64,000 bases of DNA from JBMOKU01 sp049324315 (GTDB lineage Bacteria > Bacillota > Clostridia > Peptostreptococcales > Thermotaleaceae): positions 13,444 through 77,443 of the forward strand of contig JBMOKU010000035.1 of assembly GCA_049324315.1 (NCBI GenBank), read 5' to 3'. Below, in pieces: positions 16,397 through 25,074 of the stretch. The stretch's first letter is position 1; the number at the start of each line of letters is the position of its first letter. The notes under the pieces are model-generated. The model worked only from the letters and a program-made list of their open reading frames with translations, was not told the DNA's origin and made no database searches. A program made the translations under genes and the position numbers.

Positions 16397-17437
16397 ATGG
16401 TTAACGAAAAAGATTTAAAGAACTGTACTGTACAAGAATTAGAAGTTTTTTTAAAAGAGATTGGAGAGCAGGGATTTCGAGGTAAGCAGATTTTTCAGTG
16501 GATCCATAAAGGAATCGACTCCTTTGATGATATGACAAACCTCTCCAAAGGATTGCGGGAGAAATTGAAAGAATATGCATATATAGGTGCCATTCAAATT
16601 GAAACGATGCTGGAATCAAAGGTTGACGGAACGAGAAAATATCTTTTTTTATTGGAAGATGGGAATATTATTGAAAGTGTATTAATGCGATATAATTATG
16701 GAAATACTGTTTGTGTATCCACACAGGTAGGTTGTAGAATGGGATGTTCCTTTTGTGCATCTACCATCGGCGGTATGGTCAGAAATCTGTCTGCTGGAGA
16801 GATTTTAGACCAAGTTTTGGCGATTCAAAAAGATATTGGAGATAGAGTATCGAACATCGTGCTTATGGGCAGCGGAGAACCCTTTGATAACTACCAAGAA
16901 GTTTTACGATTCTTAGAGATTGTGAATCACCCAGAGGGATTACAGATCGGGCTAAGAAACATTACAATTTCCACCTGTGGTCTTATTCCTCAGATCATGG
17001 ATCTAGCTGATAGAAAGCTGCAGGTTACCCTTGCCATATCACTGCATGCTCCTAATGATGAACTGAGGCAAGAAATGATGCCTATTAACAAACGATACCC
17101 TATGGATGAACTTTTAAAAGCATGTGCATATTATGTAGAGAAAACAAACCGAAGGATCACTTTTGAATATGCATTGGTACATAACGTGAATGATAAGGAA
17201 GAACACGCCTTGGAGCTTGCCAATAAGATAAAAAGAATCATGTGCCATGTAAATCTGATTCCATTAAACAGCGTAGAGGAAACAGGTCTAAGGACTTCAC
17301 GCAAAAACGACGTTAAGTCTTTTCAAAATATCTTACAAAAGCATGGTATTGAAGCCACGATTCGAAGGGAATTGGGAAGCGACATTAATGCTGCCTGCGG
17401 CCAGTTGAGAAGAAGATATCTCAAGGATACTGAATGA
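16397..17437 (+). CDS. rlmN: 23S rRNA (adenine2503-C2) methyltransferase RlmN (radical SAM)
   Basis: A 346-residue radical-SAM methyltransferase that methylates A2503 of 23S rRNA and A37 of some tRNAs. The FeS cluster motif is CRMGCSFCAST (CxxxCxxC). SAM-binding MGSGEPFDN and the catalytic mono-methylated Cys near the C-terminus, in NAACGQLRR, are present. The N-terminal helical domain reads FRGKQIFQWIHKGIDSFDDM. The preferred start is the ATG at 16397, seven bases after AAGGAG. Complete and of usual length. Confidence 0.95.
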   Translation: MVNEKDLKNCTVQELEVFLKEIGEQGFRGKQIFQWIHKGIDSFDDMTNLSKGLREKLKEYAYIGAIQIETMLESKVDGTRKYLFLLEDGNIIESVLMRYNYGNTVCVSTQVGCRMGCSFCASTIGGMVRNLSAGEILDQVLAIQKDIGDRVSNIVLMGSGEPFDNYQEVLRFLEIVNHPEGLQIGLRNITISTCGLIPQIMDLADRKLQVTLAISLHAPNDELRQEMMPINKRYPMDELLKACAYYVEKTNRRITFEYALVHNVNDKEEHALELANKIKRIMCHVNLIPLNSVEETGLRTSRKNDVKSFQNILQKHGIEATIRRELGSDINAACGQLRRRYLKDTE

Positions 17438-17605
17438 AAGAAAAACGTATTCTGTATACTTATCAATTTCCTGTTTAAGGTATAAAAAAAGAAAATAAAG
17501 TTGAAGGACTTTTATTATTTGCATAGAATAGTTATATAAGTAAGAATATTATGAAAAAGTTCATAATAAGAGTAATACTCAACTATTCCAAGGGAGGAGA
17601 TTAAA

Positions 17606-18019
17606 ATGGTTAAGATTATTGCAGGAGGAAAAGGTACTGGAAAGACCAAAGCAATGATTGATATGGCGAATCAACTCGCAACGAACGGCAAGGGTCATGT
17701 TGTGTTCATTGATGATGACAACAGGCACATATATGACCTAAAACATGCCGTTCGTTTTATTTGTACCAAAGAGTATCCCATAAAGAGTGCTGAAAGCTTT
17801 TTAGGATTTTTATGTGGAATTATTTCCGAAGACCATGATATCGAGGCCATTTACATTGACGGAATAACAAAAATCGTTGATGTTGACTGTAGCGATCTGC
17901 CCAATCTGGTAAAGGAATTGAAAGCGTTTGCAGAGCAATTCCAAATAGATTTTATTGTTAGTGTTAATTGTGAAGTTGAGAAACTACCTGAGGAATTAAA
18001 AGAGTATGCAGTTGCTTAA
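17606..18019 (+). CDS. Small P-loop ATP-binding protein
   Basis: A 137-residue protein with a Walker A motif at the N-terminus, IAGGKGTGKTKAMI, and a Walker-B-like hydrophobic strand ending in acid, AIYIDGI. In Clostridia similar proteins are often labelled twitching-motility or PilT-like, but there is no PilT architecture; it is a minimal P-loop domain. A role is not predictable. It follows a promoter-rich spacer, has an AAGGGAGGAG ribosome site, and is terminated by a strong hairpin. Confidence 0.65.
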   Translation: MVKIIAGGKGTGKTKAMIDMANQLATNGKGHVVFIDDDNRHIYDLKHAVRFICTKEYPIKSAESFLGFLCGIISEDHDIEAIYIDGITKIVDVDCSDLPNLVKELKAFAEQFQIDFIVSVNCEVEKLPEELKEYAVA

Positions 18020-18042
18020 AATAGGGCGCTAAGCCCTATTTT
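18018..18042 (+). terminator. Rho-independent terminator
   Basis: AAATAGGGC (18019-18027) pairs with GCCCTATTT (18033-18041), immediately after the stop codon of the P-loop gene. Confidence 0.85.
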
Positions 18043-18092
18043 CATTTACTTTAAGAAAACAGCTTGCAGAAAGCTTCTGCGGATAACATAAC

Positions 18093-18117
18093 TGTAGGGG
18101 CGAACAGTGTTCGCCCG
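18093..18117 (+). repeat. Hairpin repeat family B, copy 1
   Basis: TGTAGGGGCGAACAGTGTTCGCCCG: a GGGCGAAC/GTTCGCCC stem with the conserved GTAGGGG flank. An opposite-orientation copy with nearly the same core lies at 19935-19959. Confidence 0.75.
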
Positions 18118-18140
18118 CTTATAGTACGAGGAGTGAAACT

Positions 18141-18494
18141 ATGATATATACAAATGGATATCTGACGATTCATAGCGATTACGAAGTAAGAACAGTTCGT
18201 GAAGATGAAGCCCTAGGGGATATAGACTTATCTGTCGATGTTGATGACAGAAGCTTAAATCTTTGCATACCTGGGGAAAATACTTCGCCTGTTTCTAGAA
18301 TGCAGCTGCCCAGGGTTAAGTTCATCTTAATTCGGTACTGCAGCAGAAACGACAGCGATATTGCTACGATTCATTTCCTCAATCGTATCGATCTACATTC
18401 ATCAATTTTGAATTTCGAGCTTCAATATCAAAATTATATGATTTACATTGAAAATGGGGATGGCTGCATTGACTTCAAAGTCAAAAAGAAATAG
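18141..18494 (+). CDS. Hypothetical protein
   Basis: A 117-residue protein that I do not recognise. It is soluble, acidic in its first half (VREDEALGDIDLSVDVDDRS) and predicted mostly beta, with no membrane segment or signal peptide. It follows a clear AGGAG ribosome site 8 bases before the ATG, which supports it as a real gene. It sits 20 bases downstream of a family-B hairpin repeat and upstream of the cold-shock gene. Confidence 0.6.
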   Translation: MIYTNGYLTIHSDYEVRTVREDEALGDIDLSVDVDDRSLNLCIPGENTSPVSRMQLPRVKFILIRYCSRNDSDIATIHFLNRIDLHSSILNFELQYQNYMIYIENGDGCIDFKVKKK

Positions 18495-18636
18495 GCTATA
18501 ATCAAGAATAAGTTTTCAAATTTATAGAAATTATTTATGAGATGTATGTTTATTTTTCATGATAATGGTTACAATATTAGCAGAAAATAAAAATTTTTAT
18601 TATGGTCCAATGTGACGCAATAGGAGGAAATTAGCA

Positions 18637-18837
18637 ATGAAGGAAGGAACAGTTAAGTGGTTCAACAATGAAAAAGGCTTTGGCTTTATATCGGTACCGG
18701 GTGAAGATGATGTATTTGTACATTACTCTGCACTGACGGGAGAAGGTTATAAGAGCCTGGAAGAAGGTCAACGGGTTCAATTTGAGATTGTAAAAGGAGA
18801 TAGGGGTCCGCAAGCAGCTAATGTCGTGAAAATGTAG
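18637..18837 (+). CDS. Cold-shock domain protein (CspA family)
   Basis: A 66-residue single CSD protein that binds single-stranded nucleic acid. RNP1 is KGFGFISV and RNP2 is VFVHYSAL; the start MKEGTVKWFNNEKGF is the family consensus. It likely melts RNA secondary structure at low temperature or in stationary phase. The ribosome site TAGGAGG lies 9 bases before the ATG. The 140-base leader before it is AT-rich and could contain a cold-responsive UTR, but no cold box is certain. Confidence 0.95.
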   Translation: MKEGTVKWFNNEKGFGFISVPGEDDVFVHYSALTGEGYKSLEEGQRVQFEIVKGDRGPQAANVVKM

Positions 18838-18951
18838 CTAAGCCCTTACTTAGAAGCTTAGTAATAGGCTTTGGTGAAATACATTATGGAAATTATGATT
18901 TATCTACGATGAACAAAAGTACATGATTTCCTATGTATTAATAGAAGATAT

Positions 18952-18987
18952 AAAATCTCTACGGTGTAGGCTGTGGAGATTTTTTTA
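18952..18987 (+). terminator. Terminator downstream of the cold-shock gene
   Basis: AAAATCTCTAC (18952-18962) pairs with GTGGAGATTTT (18973-18983), followed by a T-run; it lies 115 bases after the stop, implying a long 3' UTR. Confidence 0.7.
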
Positions 18988-19115
18988 GTTTATCTGTTCA
19001 TAAATTATGGTAAACAAGCATATAAGATTGCATATAGAAGTAGTTTCATGTATGATAATGTTCTAAAGGTATATAAGCCATGAAATTTTTGATCAAACTA
19101 TTGGGGGAGAAAACC

Positions 19116-19925
19116 TTGAAAAAGCGTTTATTGGTTAGTTTATTTCTTATGTGTATGATCATATTGACTGCATGCAGTGAAAAAACTCCAGCATCAAAAG
19201 AGAATTCATTGGATCTAGTCCTTAAGCCCAAACAGCTTAAGATAACTTACGATGATGCAGTTCAAACTGTAATGGATTCAGAAGAAATTAAAAAGATTAC
19301 AGGACAGGGAAGAAATGTTTCCATAACAGAAAGTCTAGAACCTACTGGAGAGGATCCATTTTGGTATATACACATTAAGGAAGAGAATACCAGCTATCAA
19401 TATGTTTACTTGATTGATGCTGAGACAGGCGAAATTGTCGATCGAATGATCGAAAATGAAGACCATGAAGATATTGAAGCTCTAAAAAAGGAAATGACAG
19501 AAACTGTAAATTGGGTCTTTGAACAATGGCAGAGCTTTCGATATGATGATTATGATCCTACGCGATGGGGATTGGCATTCGCCTTGAATTTCAGACTAGT
19601 CTATCTTTTTGATAATTTTGAAGAAAACAGTCAATATGTTATAGAGAAACAAATAACCTCTGATGTGAAGGTAAGTGAGATTAAAGACGCTGGAATGGTT
19701 TATAATGAAGAAGATGATACGATCTATGGGCAGGTGCGGATAATAGCATCCTATCATCAAACCATTGATGGAAAAACCTACGATGAGCCGGTGGAGGTTA
19801 TGATCTTCTGTAAAAGGCATTTAGACGGAGACGAAGGCTGGTTAATTACAAATGTAGATATGGTTGAAACGGAAAACAGCAAGGATTTTCAAAAGCTCTT
19901 TTTCGGATTCAAAAAAGAAAACTAG
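19116..19925 (+). CDS. Predicted lipoprotein of unknown function
   Basis: A 269-residue exported lipoprotein. The signal peptide MKKRLLVSLFLMCMIILTAC ends in a lipobox LTAC, with acylation expected at Cys20. The mature part is acidic, with two repeats of a PepSY-like strand pattern around YDDAVQTVMDSEEIKKIT and YLIDAETGEIVDRMI, the latter resembling PepSY-domain ends. No enzyme motif is seen. The start is TTG at 19116 behind GGGGGAG; the ATG at 19080 would put extra charged residues before the signal peptide. Confidence 0.75.
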   Translation: MKKRLLVSLFLMCMIILTACSEKTPASKENSLDLVLKPKQLKITYDDAVQTVMDSEEIKKITGQGRNVSITESLEPTGEDPFWYIHIKEENTSYQYVYLIDAETGEIVDRMIENEDHEDIEALKKEMTETVNWVFEQWQSFRYDDYDPTRWGLAFALNFRLVYLFDNFEENSQYVIEKQITSDVKVSEIKDAGMVYNEEDDTIYGQVRIIASYHQTIDGKTYDEPVEVMIFCKRHLDGDEGWLITNVDMVETENSKDFQKLFFGFKKEN

Positions 19926-19934
19926 AAAATAAAA

Positions 19935-19959
19935 CGGGCGAACAATGTTCGCCCCTACA
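19935..19959 (-). repeat. Hairpin repeat family B, copy 2 (reverse orientation)
   Basis: CGGGCGAACAATGTTCGCCCCTACA is the inverted counterpart of copy 1. It follows the lipoprotein stop by 10 bases and may double as a transcript-end hairpin. Confidence 0.75.
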
Positions 19960-20022
19960 ATTAGATTATCCACAGAAATTTTGTGAAAGCTATTCCCTTA
20001 ATGATTAAGAAAGACTAACTTT

Positions 20023-20268
20023 TTATGATGGTAAAAATTTGGCACCTAAGTATCTTTTAATTTCATCTGCATCACTATCTGGGGTGATGAGAATTTCGCG
20101 GTCACTTTCCATAAGATATACCAAAACCTCAGCTTCTCCATCGAGGAAAGCCTTGGCTACGGTGTCTTCATTAATCTCTCTAACTTTGTTTTTATGATGC
20201 TTTTTCTTTTCGAACTCTTTCGTATAATAATTTCCCATCAATCGTATGACTTTTGTATATCGCTTCAT
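20023..20268 (-). CDS. Hypothetical small protein
   Basis: An 81-residue protein with a basic Lys/His-rich N-terminal third (YYTKEFEKKKHHKNKVRE) and an acidic, beta-like C-terminal part ending ADEIKRYLGAKFLPS. I recognise no family. The ribosome site AGGAGGG is 6 bases before the ATG, and no other frame competes, so it is probably real. It is divergently oriented from the M14 peptidase gene. Confidence 0.6.
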   Translation of the reverse strand: MKRYTKVIRLMGNYYTKEFEKKKHHKNKVREINEDTVAKAFLDGEAEVLVYLMESDREILITPDSDADEIKRYLGAKFLPS

Positions 20269-20436
20269 GTTTACCCTCCTGAATCTTTTCCAGTATACTT
20301 AGTATAGCATATTTTTTGTTTTAATATAGACAAAAACATAAAGAATTTTCCATAACTTCACGCTACAAATAAATAATTCACCGAATTTCGGCTGCGTCAA
20401 TACAATAGTATTAGTAAGAAGTATGGAGTGATGTAG

Positions 20437-21708
20437 ATGAGAACGTTACGGCTAGGTTCCAGAGGAACTGATGTCATGGAAATTCAGGCTTTATTGCAAA
20501 AAATCGGATATAATCCAGGACCCATCGATGGAATATATGGACAGCAAACACATCAGGCAGTTATTCAATTTCAGCAGAATCATGGATTAACAGCTGATGG
20601 AATTTTAGGTCCCCAAACCTATCAGGTCATGGAAAGATTTTTGTTGGGCTATGATGTTTATACTGTAAAGTCAGGAGATACCTTGTACAATCTGGCAAGA
20701 AAGTACTACACAACGCTAAATCGTATTGTTACTGCTAATCCGGGAATTAATCCCTATGACTTAAGAATCGGACAACAGCTGATTATTCCCTATGGTATTG
20801 ATGTCGTCGATACCAATATTGACTACACCTATGAGATTATGGAAAGAGATATAAGGGGATTAAAGGCAAGGTATCCTTTTATTGAGGTAGGGACTGTAGG
20901 CAGTAGTGTACTTGGTAAAAATCTATACTATATTAAGCTGGGCAGTGGTCCTAATCAGGTGTTTTATAATGCAGCCCATCATGCATTAGAGTGGATAACC
21001 TCACCATTGTTGATGAAATTTACTGAGAATTTTTTAAAAGCTTACGTAGCAGAAACTACAATTCGAGGCTATGATGTAAGAGATATATGGGATCAGAGCA
21101 CCGTTTATATTATGCCCATGGTGAACCCTGATGGAGTAGATCTGGTACTGAATGGATTACAACAGGATAATCCCTACTATGATCAGCTGATCGCATGGAA
21201 TGATGGAAGAACCAATTTTTCAGAAGTATGGCAAGCAAATATTCGTGGGGTTGATCTCAATCATAATTATAATGCTGCATGGGAGCTGTCAAAACAGGCC
21301 GAAGCCCAATATGGCATAGATGGTCCCGGGCCCACTCGATATTCAGGACCTTATCCTGAGTCAGAACCGGAGACCAGAGCTGTCGTAGATTTTGTTAGAA
21401 ATCATAATTTTAGACTGGTACTGGCATATCATAGTCAAGGTGAAATCATTTATTGGGATTTTATGAACATGGCTCCGCCGGTAGCCAGACGAATTGGGGA
21501 AATGCTCTCACAAGTAAGCGGCTATGCATTAGCAGAAACCTATGGTATTGCATCCTATGCAGGATTCAAGGATTGGTTTATACAAGAATATAGAAGACCA
21601 GGATATACTGTTGAGGTAGGTATAGGAAGAAATCCTCTGCCCATAACTCAATTTGATAAAATCTATCGCGACAATGAAGAGCTTTTGCTTTTGGCTGCAG
21701 TTGTATAG
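20437..21708 (+). CDS. Peptidoglycan-targeted M14 carboxypeptidase (gamma-D-Glu-diamino acid endopeptidase I-like)
   Basis: A 423-residue protein with three domains in order: PG_binding_1 (about 1-70, GSRGTDVMEIQALLQKIGYN), LysM (about 74-120, YTVKSGDTLYNLARKYY) and a zinc M14 peptidase (about 130-420). Zinc ligands are HxxE in HHALEW and the later His in VLAYHSQG; the catalytic Glu is in YTVEVGIG. This order matches Bacillus endopeptidase I, which cuts the peptide stem of peptidoglycan in sporulation or germination. No signal peptide is visible, as with many forespore or mother-cell enzymes. The ATG follows GGAGTG. Confidence 0.9.
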   Translation: MRTLRLGSRGTDVMEIQALLQKIGYNPGPIDGIYGQQTHQAVIQFQQNHGLTADGILGPQTYQVMERFLLGYDVYTVKSGDTLYNLARKYYTTLNRIVTANPGINPYDLRIGQQLIIPYGIDVVDTNIDYTYEIMERDIRGLKARYPFIEVGTVGSSVLGKNLYYIKLGSGPNQVFYNAAHHALEWITSPLLMKFTENFLKAYVAETTIRGYDVRDIWDQSTVYIMPMVNPDGVDLVLNGLQQDNPYYDQLIAWNDGRTNFSEVWQANIRGVDLNHNYNAAWELSKQAEAQYGIDGPGPTRYSGPYPESEPETRAVVDFVRNHNFRLVLAYHSQGEIIYWDFMNMAPPVARRIGEMLSQVSGYALAETYGIASYAGFKDWFIQEYRRPGYTVEVGIGRNPLPITQFDKIYRDNEELLLLAAVV

Positions 21709-21711
21709 TGA

Positions 21712-21733
21712 TAAGCCTCCCAACGGAGGCTTA
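21712..21733 (+). terminator. Hairpin after the M14 peptidase gene
   Basis: TAAGCCTCC (21712-21720) pairs with GGAGGCTTA (21725-21733) around a 4-base loop, 3 bases after the stop. The T-tract is poor. Confidence 0.6.
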
Positions 21734-21898
21734 TGTTCTGTTGACTTATAGATATAAAACTGTTACAAAGAATTCTCTTTAGTCGCCTTTCTTTTTCATG
21801 TATAATAAAAGTGTAAGGGGAAAAAGCGTGAATATTTTCATGGTTTTTGGGTATACATGAATGTGTAATTATTAATGGCATTTGAAAGGGGCCTCACG

Positions 21899-22309
21899 AT
21901 GAACAAAGTGAAAAATATTATGGTTTGTGTAACGCAGCAAAAGACTTGTGACAGACTGATCAAACGAGGTGCAGAAATAAGAGACTCCTATGATGGTGAA
22001 TTGTTTGTTATTCATGTTGCGAAAGAAGGATGGAATTTTCTGGGGAAGTCAAAAGAGGGGGAAGCATTGGAGTATTTGTTTGAAAAGGCAAAGGCCTATG
22101 GGGCGACATTGGATGTCCTAAGGTCCCATGATATCATTGAAACCTTAAAAGATCTGACAGAGAAGCATCAAATTGATTTGATGGTGCTTGGGGAGTCTTG
22201 TGAAGATAATGAGAAAAATGACATCGTCAGCAAGTTGAGAAAACGTTTGCCTAAGGATATGGTTTTTGAAATCCTACCGGCAAAACAGAAGAAGAAAGCC
22301 GTATCTTAA
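21899..22309 (+). CDS. Universal stress protein-like (UspA/KdpD-Usp fold)
   Basis: A 136-residue protein with the USP alpha/beta fold: NIMVCVTQQKTCDRLIKRGA at the start and IDLMVLGESCEDNEK near the end, resembling the Usp domain that follows KdpD sensor regions rather than ATP-binding UspA (the C-terminal G-2x-G-9x-G-S/T loop is not clear). It is not linked to kdp genes here. The preferred start is the ATG at 21899 behind AAAGGGG. A strong terminator follows. Confidence 0.7.
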   Translation: MNKVKNIMVCVTQQKTCDRLIKRGAEIRDSYDGELFVIHVAKEGWNFLGKSKEGEALEYLFEKAKAYGATLDVLRSHDIIETLKDLTEKHQIDLMVLGESCEDNEKNDIVSKLRKRLPKDMVFEILPAKQKKKAVS

Positions 22310-22319
22310 AACATGGAAA

Positions 22320-22354
22320 GCAAAGTGCATCTGAGAATGATGCACTTTATTTTC
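22320..22354 (+). terminator. Rho-independent terminator
   Basis: AAAGTGCATC (22322-22331) pairs perfectly with GATGCACTTT (22339-22348), then T-rich sequence. Confidence 0.85.
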
Positions 22355-22443
22355 ATCATATAAAATGAACGTATAAAAATAGAATATGAAATAGAAAACT
22401 ATTACGAAGAAAAGGAAATTGCCATCGAACTCCAGCGGAGTCA

Positions 22444-22498
22444 TGGGGACGGTTCGTCTGGCACATATGTTTTTTATGTGCCTGAGGAACTGTCCCCG
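22444..22498. repeat. Long hairpin repeat family C, copy 1
   Basis: A 54-base near-palindrome: outer GGGGACGGTTC with GAACTGTCCCC, inner GGCACATA with TATGTGCC. Similar GGGGAC...GTCCCC hairpins lie at 23695-23751 and, diverged, at 57621-57671. Confidence 0.7.
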
Positions 22499-22567
22499 TG
22501 GCGTAATATATTTATTACAACTTATATAGTTAAAAAGAAAATCAAATGATGAAAAGGATTTGATGAA

Positions 22568-23527
22568 ATGCAGCAAGAACATGAAGAAAGGTATCGCGTA
22601 TATTCAACGTATTTACAGCAAAAATATGGTGAAAAAGTATATAAGATTCCCATAAACCTGCCAGTCACCTGTCCCAATCGGGATGGTATTGCAGGTCAGG
22701 GGGGCTGTATCTTTTGTGGAGATGAAGGGGCGGGCTTTGAAAACCTGTCCAACTGTATCCCTGTAAAAGAACAGCTGGAAAAAAATGTTTCCTATATACA
22801 GGGAAAATATAAAGCAAATAAATTCATTGCATATTTTCAAAACTTCTCAAACACCTATTTGCCGCTGCAAGATTTTAAAAGACATATAGAGGATGCCTGT
22901 GTGGAAAATGTGGTGGAACTATGTATATCTACCCGGCCAGATTGCATACATGATGCCTACTTAGAATGCCTTAGAGAGGTGCAGCGTACAAAACAAATAA
23001 ATATATCCATCGAATTGGGACTGCAGAGTGTCAATTGTCATACCCTTCTAAAAATTAACCGCGGTCATACCCTCGGTGAATTTATTGATGCGATGCTCAG
23101 AATAAAAAAATTCGGCTTTGAAAGCTGCGCACATCTGATTCTGAATCTACCTTGGGATACAATGACTGACGTGGTCGAAGCAGCAAAAGTTCTCTCTGCA
23201 CTGCGGGTAGAACAGGTAAAACTTCATGCACTATACATCGTCAAAAATACTGCCATGGGAAATATGTATGAGAATAAAGAATTTGAAATTATTTCTCTGG
23301 AAGATTATATAGAGCGTGTGATATGCTTTTTAGAATATTTGGACCCTAATATTGTTATTCAGCGATTGATTGGAAGAGCGCCGGAAGAAAACACACTGTT
23401 TTGCAATTGGAACACCAGCTGGTGGAAAATTAAAGATATGATTGATGAAAAAATGGAAGCAAAGAACAGCTTTCAGGGCAAGCAATGTAATTATCTAAAT
23501 GGAAAAGCAGTACGACAATTTCTGTGA
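22568..23527 (+). CDS. Radical SAM protein, TIGR01212 family (YtqA-like)
   Basis: A 319-residue radical-SAM protein. The cluster motif has the unusual spacing of this family: CPNRDGIAGQGGCIFC, with a long gap between the first and second cysteines. It also has YFQNFSNTY, ISTRPDCIHD and SIELGLQSVNCHTLLKINRG, all of which match Elp3-like TIGR01212 proteins such as YtqA. In this group the modified substrate is not firmly established; a tRNA or RNA target is plausible. The ATG follows GATTTGATGAAATG with a weak site. Confidence 0.9.
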   Translation: MQQEHEERYRVYSTYLQQKYGEKVYKIPINLPVTCPNRDGIAGQGGCIFCGDEGAGFENLSNCIPVKEQLEKNVSYIQGKYKANKFIAYFQNFSNTYLPLQDFKRHIEDACVENVVELCISTRPDCIHDAYLECLREVQRTKQINISIELGLQSVNCHTLLKINRGHTLGEFIDAMLRIKKFGFESCAHLILNLPWDTMTDVVEAAKVLSALRVEQVKLHALYIVKNTAMGNMYENKEFEIISLEDYIERVICFLEYLDPNIVIQRLIGRAPEENTLFCNWNTSWWKIKDMIDEKMEAKNSFQGKQCNYLNGKAVRQFL

Positions 23528-23557
23528 ATATGATTTTAATTATATAGTATTACATTA

Positions 23558-23587
23558 CAAAACCTGCTTTTTTGCAGGTTTTCTGTT
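23558..23587 (+). terminator. Rho-independent terminator
   Basis: AAAACCTGC pairs with GCAGGTTTT across a T6 loop; T-rich tail. About 30 bases after the radical-SAM gene. Confidence 0.85.
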
Positions 23588-23614
23588 TAAAGAAATTTGC
23601 TTGGGAAGCCATCA

Positions 23615-23653
23615 CTGTAGGGGGGGCTGCCCACAGCCACCCGCAAAAACGAT
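23615..23653 (+). repeat. Hairpin repeat family B, copy 3
   Basis: TGTAGGGGGGGCTGCCCACAGCCACCCG followed by CAAAAACGATG, a 3' flank shared with the copy at 43688. It lies directly upstream of a family-C hairpin. Confidence 0.7.
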
Positions 23654-23694
23654 GAAAATTCCCCGTGACAAAGCGGAGTAACGTAGGCAAGACT

Positions 23695-23751
23695 TGGGGA
23701 CTGGTCCACTGTCCGGTGTGCTTTTTACCGGACTGAGGCTCTGTCCCCATG
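23695..23751. repeat. Long hairpin repeat family C, copy 2
   Basis: Outer GGGGAC with GTCCCC and inner GTCCGGT with ACCGGAC around a T-rich loop. The outer arms match copy 1 while the inner stem sequence differs but still pairs. Confidence 0.7.
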
Positions 23752-23839
23752 TGTTGCCTAAAACATCTCCACATCTCTTTTTTGTTATGCCATTTAATGG
23801 TATAATAAGCAGGTGAGTGAAAGGAATGGGGGGATCAAG

Positions 23840-24517
23840 GTGAAAAATATACTTTTAATCTGGGATATTGACGGTACCCTTATTAACAGTAGAGGCTGTG
23901 GCAGAAGAGCGATGGAAAAGGCATTTCATTATCTTTATGGAATAGAAAATGGTTTTGCAGATGTTAATATGGCGGGCAGGTTGGATGCTCTGATCGTAAA
24001 GGATGCTATGATAAATCATAGCATCGATGTAGAAAACCTAAACGATTTTTTTGAAGTATACTGCAAAATGCTGGAATATGAAAGACAGTCAGGTGATTTC
24101 ACTGAACTCCTTCCCGGTATAAAAACCATTCTTTCCAGACAGCATCCTGGGATACAATTTACCCATGCGCTAGGTACTGGGAATATAGAGCCAGGGGCCA
24201 GAATAAAATTGGAACCTCATGATATCAACTGCTTTTTCCCGATAGGAGGCTTTGGCGATGAAGCCATGGAAAGATGGGAGATTATTCAAAAGGCTATTGA
24301 AAAAACGGAGTTAATGTATGGACATTCTTTCGATAAGAAAGATACCTATGTTATTGGTGACACGCCTTTTGACATAGGCTGCGGCAAGAAGCTTCAAGTG
24401 AAAAGCATAGCCATAGGAACGGGACCATATTCAGTAGAGACCCTAAAAAGCTATGCTCCGGATTATGTTTTTGAAAATTTGGAAAACGTAGAAAAATTCT
24501 TTGAGATTTTTCGATAG
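23840..24517 (+). CDS. HAD superfamily hydrolase
   Basis: A 225-residue HAD phosphatase. Motif I is WDIDGTLINS with both catalytic Asp residues, motif IV is VIGDTPFDIGCG, and a helical cap follows motif I. It resembles the phosphoglycolate phosphatase / Gph-like branch, but the motif II serine/threonine (ALGTGN) is followed by an uncommon sequence, so substrate is undetermined. The start is taken at GTG 23840, giving MKNILLIWDIDGT; a GGGGGG site lies upstream. It starts a small group with two membrane transport genes. Confidence 0.82.
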   Translation: MKNILLIWDIDGTLINSRGCGRRAMEKAFHYLYGIENGFADVNMAGRLDALIVKDAMINHSIDVENLNDFFEVYCKMLEYERQSGDFTELLPGIKTILSRQHPGIQFTHALGTGNIEPGARIKLEPHDINCFFPIGGFGDEAMERWEIIQKAIEKTELMYGHSFDKKDTYVIGDTPFDIGCGKKLQVKSIAIGTGPYSVETLKSYAPDYVFENLENVEKFFEIFR

Positions 24518-24550
24518 CCTAACAACTGCGTCTATGAAAGGGAGGACATT

Positions 24551-25048
24551 ATGGAGAAGATGATCTATACATTGGTAGTAGCTTTTTTAGGGGGATTCCT
24601 AGGTATCAAATTGAAAATACCGGCAGGAGCATTGATTGGTGCGATGGTAGCTGTTGCTGCCTATAATATTTCGGGAGGCAAAGGGTATATACATCCTAAT
24701 TTTAAAGTTGCCGCCCAAATTGTTATAGGCGGCATATTGGGACTAAGCTTTACGATGGAAACGCTATACGGTTTAAAAGAGCTTTGGGTTCCTGCCGTTG
24801 TTATGATCGTGGGTTTGATGGTGCTGAGTCTTACGCTGGGGGTACTCATATCGAAGTTTGCAGGGATTGACCCAATTACTGCTTTATTCAGCAGCGCTCC
24901 GGGGGGATTGACTGAGATGGTAATAACAGCAGAAGCTTACGGTGCTGATATAAAAAAGGTTGCTCTTTTGCATTTGATGCGTCTTATCACTGTAATTACA
25001 GTGATGCCCGTGGCCATCAAAGTATTTTTGAAGTATTTTAAATTCTAA
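24551..25048 (+). CDS. AbrB-family (Gneg_AbrB_dup-like) membrane protein
   Basis: A 165-residue membrane protein with about five hydrophobic segments. It carries the AbrB duplication-family pattern GIKLKIPAGALIGAMVAVA, and SSAPGGLTEMVITAEAYGAD, typical of the half-length form of these proteins. It is not related to Bacillus AbrB transcription factor. Function is unknown; a transport role is inferred. It lies 33 bases after the HAD gene and 26 bases before the MATE gene, so these may be co-transcribed. Confidence 0.8.
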   Translation: MEKMIYTLVVAFLGGFLGIKLKIPAGALIGAMVAVAAYNISGGKGYIHPNFKVAAQIVIGGILGLSFTMETLYGLKELWVPAVVMIVGLMVLSLTLGVLISKFAGIDPITALFSSAPGGLTEMVITAEAYGADIKKVALLHLMRLITVITVMPVAIKVFLKYFKF

Positions 25049-25074
25049 TTTGGGTGATTTAAGAGGGGAAAGCA

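Noticed and set aside
23499..23681. 60-residue frame after the TIGR01212 gene
   Set aside because: It reads through a terminator and a family-B repeat, so it is a chance frame.
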